Assembly (NCBI GenBank): GCA_024642765.1
Contig: JAHEAM010000022.1
Coordinates: forward strand, 2,754 to 16,216
Source of the DNA: Planctomycetaceae bacterium
Lineage (GTDB): Bacteria > Planctomycetota > Planctomycetia > Pirellulales > Pirellulaceae
Direction of reading: 5' to 3'
Length of the DNA stretch: 13,463 bases
Below the pieces are notes generated by a model. The model had not been told where the DNA came from. It was given only the letters and a program-made list of their open reading frames with translations, and did not search any database. The position numbers and the translations under genes were made by a program. The first letter of the stretch is position 1. Each line of letters begins with the position of its first letter. Positions 7,476-13,463 of this stretch are shown here, piece after piece.

Positions 7476-7508
7476 GCGGTCGAAAATCTTTTCGATTTTT
7501 TTGACCGC
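7476..7508. repeat. Inverted repeat with A/T-rich interior
   Basis: GCGGTC (7476-7481) pairs with GACCGC (7503-7508), and the adjacent A-run can pair with the T-run to lengthen the stem. An alternative inner pairing CGAAAA/TTTTCG (7481-7494) is also possible, so two exclusive folds exist. It lies about 180 bases upstream of the S41 protease gene. Terminator-like T bases lie inside the stem rather than after it, so a terminator reading is weak. Confidence 0.4.
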
Positions 7509-7686
7509 AGCAATATCATGATTTATGGTTCTAGGCCTGAATATTAGTCGCCCTTTGCGTTCGAGGCAGCGCAAGTTCTCTGGGGCAACTTCTTCCTGAA
7601 TCGACCGACCGCGGCTCTGTGATTTCGCTCCAACGAAATTCAAATCCTGAGCTCAAATCGGTTGTCCGAACGGATGGTAGCGAATT

Positions 7687-9351
7687 ATGGAAATACACAA
7701 CCGGAAGACAGTCTTGAGTTACTTCAAACGCCAAATTTGTTTCGCAGCCATGCTGTTGGCGATCAATATTCAAGCCTATGCGCAAGTCGGTTTGACTCAA
7801 CCGACAATCGAACTGCAAACCGCCAACGCAGATCAAATCGTACAGCAAGGCCAGGAGTTCGAGAAACAAGGCCAATGGGCCGAGGCTTTGACTCTCTATC
7901 AAAAGGGATTGCGAAAGGCACCCCAGGATCAGAAACTCTTGCAACGCCGAGCGGTTGCTCGTTTGCACTATGATTTGGATCGCCGCATTGTTGATTCGAG
8001 CTTTGTTGACCAAGTCAAACGAACTGACGAAAGCATTGCCGAAGGCATCTATTTGGAAATACTATTGAAAATCCAATCGTCCTATGTTGACGATCCCAAC
8101 TGGCATGACATCGCTCAATTTGGACTAACAAGCCTGAAGATTGCTCTGGAGTCAAATGAGTTTCGACAACAATACATTCCTAATGCGTCCTTGGATTCAA
8201 TCAAACAAGCTTTCACTGATTTGAAAGAGAAGCTGTCGAAGGCCGCCGTTCAACAACGCACTGACGCACAATGGGTCGCCTCACTCTCTGCGAATTCCTT
8301 GAAGCAAGCGCTGGGACTGCCGCCACAGGCAACTTACTTTGAATTCGTTTGTGGGGCCATATCGGCACTCGATCCTTACTCAGCTTTTCTGTCCGACAGC
8401 CAATACACCGAGACCATGTCTCAAATCGAAGGTAACTTTGTGGGTCTGGGAGTTGAGCTCAAAACACTGACCAAATCTCTAGAACTCGTTAGCGTTATTC
8501 CCGGCGGACCAGCAGACAAGGGTGGCTTGAAAGCAGGCGATCATATTACGGCCGTCGACAATTCTGTTGTGGAGACCGCTGGCAGTGAGAAGTGTGCCGA
8601 TCTTCTTCGCGGAGAAGAAGGTAGCTACGTCCGAATCACCTACCTCCGTGGCCAAGACTCGGGACGGACGCTTATGCTACAACGAAAGCGTGTTGAAATC
8701 CCCAGCGTTGCGGATGTGAATATTGTCGATAAGGCCAATGGAGTTGGCTACATTCGGCTGACGAACTTCCAAAAAACCACTGTCAAAGACTTTGATGCGG
8801 CTCTTTGGCAACTTCAACGCGCAGGCATGCGATCTTTGATCGTTGACTTGCGTGGTAACCCAGGTGGTCTGCTTACCGCTTCCGTTGAAATTGCTGACCG
8901 TTTTATCGGCAGCGGAATTATTGTGGCTACTAAGGGTCGAAATCCGTTGGAAGACTACACGCATCGTGCCGAACTCGCTGGCACATGGCGCATGCCGTTG
9001 GTCGTTTTGGTTGATGAAAACTCAGCGAGTGCAAGTGAAATCCTCGCCGCTGCAATTCGTGACCACAAACGGGGCACAGTTGTTGGTACGCAAAGTTATG
9101 GCAAAGGCAGCGTTCAGGGAATCTTTCCTTTGAACATCTCGGGCGGCGGCGTTCGTCTTACAACGGCCAAATTCTATGGTCCAAGTGGCACATCTGTAAA
9201 TCAAGTCGGCGTGACGCCTAACATTGAAGTGCATATTGCCGCAAAACCAAACCTTGGCGACAACGAGCAAGCAGGCGAAACTGTCGATAACGCCCTGCAA
9301 GCAGCAATAGCCGTTGCCAACCAGTCCAACCAAGTTTCAACCAGTCGTTAA
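7687..9351 (+). CDS. TPR-PDZ-S41 carboxyl-terminal processing protease (CtpA/Prc family)
   Basis: A 554-residue exported serine protease. A signal peptide (hydrophobic FAAMLLAI, cleavage near AYAQ, about residue 33) is followed by a TPR-like helical pair at 49-83, a helical region to about 245 and a PDZ domain at about 249-335 (GLGVEL start, VIPGGPADKGGLKAGD). The S41 catalytic domain covers about 345-515. The Ser/Lys dyad is intact: Ser448 in NSASASEIL and Lys473 in SYGKGSVQ, 25 residues apart as in Prc and D1 protease. It should trim or degrade envelope proteins from their C-termini, with PDZ gating access to the active site. The TPR at the front is less usual and may bind a partner. Only a weak GGATGG precedes the ATG. 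Transcription ends at the double hairpin downstream. Confidence 0.93.
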   Translation: MEIHNRKTVLSYFKRQICFAAMLLAINIQAYAQVGLTQPTIELQTANADQIVQQGQEFEKQGQWAEALTLYQKGLRKAPQDQKLLQRRAVARLHYDLDRRIVDSSFVDQVKRTDESIAEGIYLEILLKIQSSYVDDPNWHDIAQFGLTSLKIALESNEFRQQYIPNASLDSIKQAFTDLKEKLSKAAVQQRTDAQWVASLSANSLKQALGLPPQATYFEFVCGAISALDPYSAFLSDSQYTETMSQIEGNFVGLGVELKTLTKSLELVSVIPGGPADKGGLKAGDHITAVDNSVVETAGSEKCADLLRGEEGSYVRITYLRGQDSGRTLMLQRKRVEIPSVADVNIVDKANGVGYIRLTNFQKTTVKDFDAALWQLQRAGMRSLIVDLRGNPGGLLTASVEIADRFIGSGIIVATKGRNPLEDYTHRAELAGTWRMPLVVLVDENSASASEILAAAIRDHKRGTVVGTQSYGKGSVQGIFPLNISGGGVRLTTAKFYGPSGTSVNQVGVTPNIEVHIAAKPNLGDNEQAGETVDNALQAAIAVANQSNQVSTSR

Positions 9352-9375
9352 TTAGACGACTTGCAACTTTACGCA

Positions 9376-9430
9376 GCGTGAAACCTCACGCCTCAAACAA
9401 AAACGCTCCCGACTGGGGGCGTTTTTTTAT
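9376..9430 (+). terminator. Double-hairpin rho-independent terminator
   Basis: GCGTGA/TCACGC (9376-9391) forms a first stem with a four-base loop. AAAAACGCTCCC (9399-9410) pairs with GGGGGCGTTTTT (9415-9426) around GACT, followed by a T-run to 9428. It lies 25 bases after the S41 protease stop. The A-run on the left arm means it could also terminate transcription from the other strand, though no gene points at it from that side. Confidence 0.88.
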
Positions 9431-9520
9431 CCAATACAGCTCCAACAAACATAGAAAATTTGACCATTGCTGACATTCTTGACTCGCTGAGATTAGAATA
9501 GGCAACTCTCGTTGGTAGCC

Positions 9521-9540
9521 CCAAAAGTGAGCCAAAAGTG
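9521..9540. repeat. Tandem direct repeat, 9-mer at 11-base period, upstream of the DUF1080 gene
   Basis: CCAAAAGTG occurs at 9521-9529 and again at 9532-9540. The 11-base period is about one helical turn, which would put both copies on the same DNA face. CCCC before and GGGG after (around 9519-9546) add a short inverted flank. It lies about 85 bases before the DUF1080 start, so an operator or activator site is possible; no regulator is encoded beside it. Confidence 0.4.
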
Positions 9541-9623
9541 TCGGGGTCTGAATGCGTAACGCCGCAACACAGCCAACCGGCACAGGACACGTTATTATTT
9601 TTCCGCAAATCCGAAGGTGTGTT

Positions 9624-10352
9624 ATGAAATCGATTTGGTACGTTTTCTGCTTCTCCGTCTTATTCACAGCAACATGCCTTTTTGCACCATTAGTTAAAGG
9701 ACAAGACAACTCTGAATCTAAGGCCAAAAATGGCAAGCAGTGGACCTCTCTCTTTGATGGCAAAACGCTTACCGGCTGGTCCGGTGACGAGAATTTATGG
9801 TCCGTAGACAATGGCACAATCACAGGTCGGACAACCGAATCAACCAATTTGAAACAAAACTCGTTTTTGATTTGGGACGGGAAGACCGACGATTTCGAAT
9901 TGAGACTGAAATTTAGAATCGAAAACGGCAACTCCGGAGTTCAATTTCGCAGCCAAGACCTTGGCGAATTTCATGTTGGCGGTTATCAGGCCGACATTGA
10001 TTCACAAAAACGTTACACAGGAATATTGTACGAGGAACGAGGACGTGGCATCTTGTCCGAACGCGGCAAAAAAATATCGATAGACGCCGAAGGCAACAAA
10101 AGCGAGGGCGATGAGACTTGCAATCAAGAAGAGTTTTCGAAGTCTGTGGACGAAAGCAAGTGGTGTGACTACGTTATTCGAGCGGAAGGCAACCATATCA
10201 CTCAATCGATCAATGGGCTTGTGACGGTCGATATTGTTGACAACCAAGAAGATAAAGCAGCCAAGTCCGGAATATTGGCCCTCCAAATTCACGTGGGTCC
10301 ACCGATGATTGTTCAATTCAAGGACATTGAAATTCGAAGTCTGAAGAAATAA
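9624..10352 (+). CDS. DUF1080 protein, 3-keto-glycoside hydrolase/lyase-like, exported
   Basis: A 242-residue protein. I start it at the ATG at 9624, where AAGG at 9614-9617 is a ribosome site and the N-terminus becomes a proper signal peptide (SIWYVFCFSVLFTATCLFA, cleavage near VKGQ). The in-frame ATG at 9552 would put 24 polar residues ahead of it. The DUF1080 domain (Pfam PF06439, concanavalin-like beta sandwich) fills the rest, with SLFDGKTLTGWSG, LWSVDNGTITG, DFELRLKFRIENGNSGVQFRS and the terminal GILALQIHVGPPMIVQFKDIEIR. Some family members hydrolyse or eliminate 3-keto-glycosides, and planctomycetes carry many copies. The substrate of this one cannot be told. It converges with a sugar isomerase-like gene 20 bases away. 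Confidence 0.9.
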   Translation: MKSIWYVFCFSVLFTATCLFAPLVKGQDNSESKAKNGKQWTSLFDGKTLTGWSGDENLWSVDNGTITGRTTESTNLKQNSFLIWDGKTDDFELRLKFRIENGNSGVQFRSQDLGEFHVGGYQADIDSQKRYTGILYEERGRGILSERGKKISIDAEGNKSEGDETCNQEEFSKSVDESKWCDYVIRAEGNHITQSINGLVTVDIVDNQEDKAAKSGILALQIHVGPPMIVQFKDIEIRSLKK

Positions 10353-10372
10353 TTTCTTAATGTCTTTGCCAA

Positions 10373-11197
10373 TTATTTTCGCATCAGCGATAAGAGGTAT
10401 TCGGCACTCGCTCTCGCAATATGTTCGGCCCCGAGCGAATAGTCGAATACCTCGACGCTTAACCATCCGTCGTAGCCAACTTCGCTCAGCGCAGGCAGGA
10501 TGTGCTCGTAGTTGACACTTCCCATTCCCGGTCCTTGTCGATTTGGATCGTTGGCATGGAAATGAACCAAGTGTGAACCGGAATTTCCGATTATCTCATG
10601 GAATGCCAAGTTTTCGGTGCTCATAGCTTTGACATCGAGATGCAGTTGGATATTGGGAACGGCTAGTTCCTCGATAAATTGACACGTGTCGGCAGCCGTA
10701 TTCCAAAAATTGGTTTCTTCCGGACCTAAGGGTTCCAAGGCGAGGACAACATTTGCCGAAATCAAATCAGAGGCAAGCTCCACTAAGACCTCTGCTGCAT
10801 GTTGGTTTGCCTCCTGTTGCGACATTTCTTTTGGGAACGATCTTTGTTGAGGCGATCCTAGAACCAATATTCTACCGCTGAGATCTGAACATAACTCAAC
10901 CAACGCACGCATGTAGTCGCGCGTTGCAATTCGCATTTTGCGGTCAAGACACGTTAAATGTAGCCCTGAAGTCTTCGCCAATAGCCAATGCAGGCCAACG
11001 ATTTCCATTCCCGCGCCGGCAACAGTTTTCGCGACTTCACTTCGTGCCAATTGTGTTAGTTCCTGGGGATGATTTGCCAGCGTGAAGGGCGCGATTTCCA
11101 GGCCTTGGTAACCCAAATCACACGCGAACCCACACACCTTCGCTAGCGGCCAACCTTCGAATAACTCATTGCAGATCGCAAGTTTGAAATTTGCCAT
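10373..11197 (-). CDS. Sugar phosphate isomerase/epimerase, TIM barrel with intact metal site
   Basis: A 274-residue cytoplasmic protein of the xylose-isomerase-like TIM-barrel family, closest in pattern to ketose 3-epimerases and hydroxypyruvate isomerases. The opening NFKLAICNELFEGW and GYQGLEIAPFTL are typical of the first strands. The four expected metal ligands are present: Glu155 (LALEPLG), Asp188 (LHLDVKAMS), His214 (HFHANDPN) and Glu249 (LSVEVFD). The loop after HFHANDPN (NRQGPGMGSVNY) is also characteristic. The exact substrate cannot be named from sequence. The ATG at 11197 has no clear ribosome site, and a TATATAAC lies only a few bases upstream. Unlike the TIM-barrel gene at 3130, its active site looks fully functional. 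It converges with the DUF1080 gene. Confidence 0.9.
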   Translation of the reverse strand: MANFKLAICNELFEGWPLAKVCGFACDLGYQGLEIAPFTLANHPQELTQLARSEVAKTVAGAGMEIVGLHWLLAKTSGLHLTCLDRKMRIATRDYMRALVELCSDLSGRILVLGSPQQRSFPKEMSQQEANQHAAEVLVELASDLISANVVLALEPLGPEETNFWNTAADTCQFIEELAVPNIQLHLDVKAMSTENLAFHEIIGNSGSHLVHFHANDPNRQGPGMGSVNYEHILPALSEVGYDGWLSVEVFDYSLGAEHIARASAEYLLSLMRK

Positions 11198-11202
11198 TTT
11201 TG

Positions 11203-11210
11203 GTTATATA
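11203..11210 (-). promoter_or_regulatory. Candidate -10 element very close to the isomerase start
   Basis: On the minus strand TATATAAC lies 5 bases before the ATG at 11197. A transcript starting at the usual distance would begin at about the start codon. There is no convincing -35 and no ribosome site in between. This fits a leaderless transcript but may be chance AT-richness. Confidence 0.25.
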
Positions 11211-11403
11211 CCTAATTAAATTACTAGTGGGGGCCATCAAGATTCAGTCCAATTATTCCGTCGGTAACGAATATTGGCCCCAAAAACGCTTCGACCACCC
11301 ATTCGCAAAATTTGTGAGGACTTGCCGCTAAATCGTGACCTAGGCTTTTGCGCCATGACACGTTCCATTTCTGAATCAAGATTTTAGCATTAGTTAACTG
11401 GGC

Positions 11404-12819
11404 ATGCATTTACGAAATCGTTGGTTGATCGTCGTTCTCATTTGTGGCATTCAATTGATTGCTGCTTTGGGGATGATCTGGTATCAACTTTTATCATTTG
11501 AACACACTACGATAAGTTGTTTGGGCAATCAATCAGCATTGCATTCGCAAACAATTGCCAAAGTCGTCTTAGAGCAACTTGGCATTCGAGAAGCGGTGCG
11601 ACCAACGACCGATGTAGCCGTTGAACTGCGGCAAATATTAGAGCATTCGACACTAGCGGGCGATCGGTTTGTTGGTGTGTTCGACCTTGCCTCAAATCAA
11701 TTGTTCGACGCTCGGCTAGGACCGACAAATCAAGTCCCCACCGCAGGCCATTCGCTAGATATCGTCGATCTCGAGACAGAAGAACAGATTTCAGTAAACG
11801 AATGGCTGAGCATCCCGTCGCTACGTTTTCTCAAGGGTTCCGTTCAAATTGGCGGCGTTTCGTACTTCGTCGTTATCAATCGATTGCGGAATTCGAATAA
11901 CGCGTTGATCGTTGGGCAAGTCGAAACAGATGTAACTAGTCGTTTTTCTTCCTGGATGAATATTGCTAAAGTCGTTTGTTTCAATGGCGTGTTGTTGCTG
12001 GGATTTATGACATTGTTCTTGATAACATCAATCTTACAAAAATTCGAAAACCGACTCGCCAAGTTTCATCTGCAACTGCAAGACATGGTGGAAGTGCGTA
12101 CGTCGGAATTGAGCAAAACTAAAAACGGCGTTATTTTCGGTTTGGCAAAATTGGCGGAATCGCGAGACAACGATACAGGTGATCACTTGGATCGCATCCG
12201 CTCTTATGTTGTTTTACTGGCTCGCGAAATGCAATCGAGTTACAGGGAACTTGACGAACAGTACATTCGAAATTTGGCATTGGCTTCCTCGCTCCATGAT
12301 ATTGGAAAAGTCGGGATTCCAGATGCCGTGCTATTGAAGCCTGGACGGTTGACCGACCTTGAGCGCAAGATCATGCAGTTTCACACAACCATCGGTTTCG
12401 ATTGCCTTGAAGCAATCAGCGATCGAATTGGCTCCGACGAATTTTTGAATATGGCTCGCGACATTGCCAAATTTCATCACGAACGCTGGGACGGAAAAGG
12501 GTATCCCGACGGGGTATTCGGCAAAGACATTCCACTGTCAGCGCGCATTGTTTCTGTCGCAGATGTTTACGATGCGTTGACCAGTCGACGACCTTACAAA
12601 GAACCAATGTCACACGAGAAGAGTACGGAGATCATTATTTCCGGGGCAGGTTCGCAATTCGATCCAGAAGTCGTCGAAGCGTTCAAAAAGATCGAACGCC
12701 AGTTCAAAAAAGTAATGACTTCTTGCCAATCACAACTCGACGACAACGCGATCATTCCCGCTATCGCTAGATTGCAAGACGCACTACAGGCTGGCGCCAC
12801 CGATGAGCTTCTAGCCTAG
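11404..12819 (+). CDS. Membrane-anchored HD-GYP cyclic-di-GMP phosphodiesterase with periplasmic sensor region
   Basis: A 471-residue protein. Transmembrane helix 1 is at about 7-30. A periplasmic region of about 155 residues follows, with no recognised domain but strand-rich in its second half (GSVQIGGVSYFVVI). Helix 2 is at about 188-211, a helical linker at about 213-243 (QLQDMVEVRTSEL), and the HD-GYP domain at about 244-430. The signature is complete: GDHLDRI, LHDIGK with His298-Asp299, HHERWDGKGYPDG from His358, and DVYDALTSRRPYKE. It should hydrolyse c-di-GMP to pGpG or GMP at the cytoplasmic face, controlled by an envelope signal. There is no receiver or GGDEF domain. The C-terminal ~40 residues look like a short helical extension. 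The ribosome site is poor. Confidence 0.93.
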   Translation: MHLRNRWLIVVLICGIQLIAALGMIWYQLLSFEHTTISCLGNQSALHSQTIAKVVLEQLGIREAVRPTTDVAVELRQILEHSTLAGDRFVGVFDLASNQLFDARLGPTNQVPTAGHSLDIVDLETEEQISVNEWLSIPSLRFLKGSVQIGGVSYFVVINRLRNSNNALIVGQVETDVTSRFSSWMNIAKVVCFNGVLLLGFMTLFLITSILQKFENRLAKFHLQLQDMVEVRTSELSKTKNGVIFGLAKLAESRDNDTGDHLDRIRSYVVLLAREMQSSYRELDEQYIRNLALASSLHDIGKVGIPDAVLLKPGRLTDLERKIMQFHTTIGFDCLEAISDRIGSDEFLNMARDIAKFHHERWDGKGYPDGVFGKDIPLSARIVSVADVYDALTSRRPYKEPMSHEKSTEIIISGAGSQFDPEVVEAFKKIERQFKKVMTSCQSQLDDNAIIPAIARLQDALQAGATDELLA

Positions 12820-12872
12820 TATTGGGTGCGACATCTGATCACGGTTCCTGTAAACTGTCCTTCGTAGAGACG

Positions 12873-13208
12873 TTAAGACAAACGAGTCCCATTGGATATC
12901 ACTCGATCAGGTCGTGCCAAAACCACATCGCTATCGTTCAGCTGAAATCCCGTGACCAAGACTTCTGAGCGAAATGGACCAACCTGCCGAATGCCCAAAT
13001 TGCATACGCAAATCACTTGAGTCCCTAACAAGTCATCGATGGAATAGAGACCCGTGAGCTGTGCGCTTGATTGCTTGATCCCCAGCTCACCCAGGTCGAC
13101 CCACAGCTTGTATGCAGGTTTCCGCGCCTCAGGAAAGGCCTCGGCTCGGCAAATCGTTCCCACGCGAATATCGAGTTGGGCGAAAACATCTTTGGAATTC
13201 GTTCCCAT
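12873..13208 (-). CDS. csaA: CsaA-like tRNA-binding-domain protein
   Basis: A 111-residue single-domain OB-fold protein of the CsaA family, with the full set of hallmarks: FAQLDIRVGTI, EARKPAYKLWVDLG, IKQSSAQLTGLY, QVGPFRSEVLVTGF and a terminal RVISNGTRL. Length matches the family. The domain is the tRNA-binding one found in MetRS and Trbp111. Bacillus CsaA has export-related chaperone activity, and which role holds here cannot be told. The start is the ATG at 13208 because AGGA lies about seven bases upstream and relatives begin just before the FAxLDIRVG motif. The in-frame ATG at 13271 would read through the terminator hairpin. Almost no space separates it from the upstream terminator. Confidence 0.92.
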   Translation of the reverse strand: MGTNSKDVFAQLDIRVGTICRAEAFPEARKPAYKLWVDLGELGIKQSSAQLTGLYSIDDLLGTQVICVCNLGIRQVGPFRSEVLVTGFQLNDSDVVLARPDRVISNGTRLS

Positions 13209-13232
13209 TGCTTCGTCCTGAAATACGCATAC

Positions 13233-13268
13233 AAAAAAAAACCGACAAGTCGAGCCTTGCCGGTTTTT
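13233..13268 (-). terminator. Rho-independent terminator between the DUF1559 gene and csaA
   Basis: AAAAACCG (13237-13244) pairs with CGGTTTTT (13261-13268). After an A/C mismatch, CAAG (13246-13249) pairs with CTTG (13256-13259), with a six-base loop. On the minus strand the stem is followed by a run of nine T, the classical arrangement for ending the DUF1559 transcript. It ends about 24 bases before the csaA start codon. Confidence 0.85.
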
Positions 13269-13289
13269 CACATTATCAAATACTAAGGT

Positions 13290-13463
13290 TTACTCCCACT
13301 TTGGAGATACATTTCCGTCTTTGATTGCAATCAATTGACGAAAGACATTGCCAATTACGATTGCGTCACTGCAAAAGGGACCTGCATCATCAATGCTAAT
13401 GGAATCGTTGATGAATTGGACCGAGCCATCAGCAAATCCGGCAACAAATCCACCTGTATGAAA
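13290..13463 (-). CDS. C-terminal end of a DUF1559 (prepilin-like) protein, truncated at right edge
   Basis: The last 57 codons of a minus-strand gene that enters from the right edge; the stop TAA is at 13290-13292. The translation begins FHTGGFVAGFADGSVQFI and ends KDGNVSPKWE. The HxGGxxxxFADGSVxFI motif is the conserved C-terminal signature of DUF1559 proteins, a family hugely expanded in Planctomycetes whose N-terminus carries a prepilin cleavage/methylation motif. The N-terminal part lies outside the window and cannot be checked. The gene ends 22 bases before the terminator hairpin. Confidence 0.8.
   Translation of the reverse strand, partial: FHTGGFVAGFADGSVQFINDSISIDDAGPFCSDAIVIGNVFRQLIAIKDGNVSPKWE

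Larger units (their letters stand above)
7083..7686. other. Gene-poor gap of about 600 bases with hairpins
   Basis: No convincing gene. A + strand open frame at 7253-7468 lacks a good start, a ribosome site and any recognisable sequence. The gap contains a compound hairpin cluster at 7168-7220 and another inverted repeat at 7476-7508. The promoter of the S41 protease gene should lie near its right end, but no clear -35/-10 pair was found. Confidence 0.4.

Noticed and set aside
7531..8013. 160-residue minus-strand open frame
   Set aside because: Mostly antisense to the signal peptide and TPR of the S41 protease, with no recognisable sequence.
9386..9931. 181-residue minus-strand open frame
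   Set aside because: It lies antisense to the DUF1080 gene and across the S41 terminator, and its translation has no recognisable domain.
11230..11281. Inverted repeat GGGGCCA / TGGCCCC with a 38-base gap
   Set aside because: Seven bases per arm with a long loop is within chance expectation; no matching structure inside.
11224..11409. 61-residue minus-strand open frame upstream of the isomerase
   Set aside because: Fills the intergenic region between divergent genes, no ribosome site and no similarity I recognise.

Overview
The window looks like a piece of a Planctomycetes chromosome, most likely a Pirellulales-type member. The evidence is the company of families expanded in that phylum: a DUF1571 protein, a DUF1080 (3-keto-glycoside hydrolase/lyase) protein with an export signal, two xylose-isomerase-like TIM barrels, a small membrane protein beginning with an NPYxxP motif, PDZ-bearing HtrA-like proteins, and the C-terminus of a DUF1559 (prepilin-like) protein. 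This is inferred from protein families; no rRNA or other phylogenetic marker is present. No phage, IS, CRISPR, tRNA or rRNA signal was seen.

Left region (1-3096, + strand): a tightly packed run of three exported PDZ proteins. The first is cut by the window edge. The second and third start on top of the preceding stop codons (ATGA and TAATG overlaps). The two complete genes keep the HtrA/Deg trypsin-like fold pattern and a C-terminal PDZ domain. Every catalytic-triad position is substituted in both, by different residues, so they read as pseudoproteases and are the most interesting content here.

Middle region (3130-7686): a convergent TIM-barrel gene (- strand) with an altered metal site. It is followed on the + strand by a small conserved-looking hypothetical gene, an anchored DUF1571 protein, a small multi-pass membrane protein, and an orphan 113-residue ORF whose leader carries a strong hairpin. 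About 600 bases without a convincing gene follow, containing several hairpins.

Right region (7687-13463): an intact TPR-PDZ-S41 carboxyl-terminal processing protease ending in a double-hairpin terminator; an exported DUF1080 protein facing a second TIM-barrel isomerase/epimerase with a complete metal site; a membrane-anchored HD-GYP cyclic-di-GMP phosphodiesterase; csaA; and the end of a DUF1559 gene. A rho-independent terminator sits between the DUF1559 gene and csaA.

Functionally the window mixes envelope protein quality control or scaffolding (HtrA-like genes, the S41 protease, possibly DUF1571), sugar modification (DUF1080 and the isomerase) and c-di-GMP turnover. Apart from the HtrA-like run there is no sign that these form one pathway.
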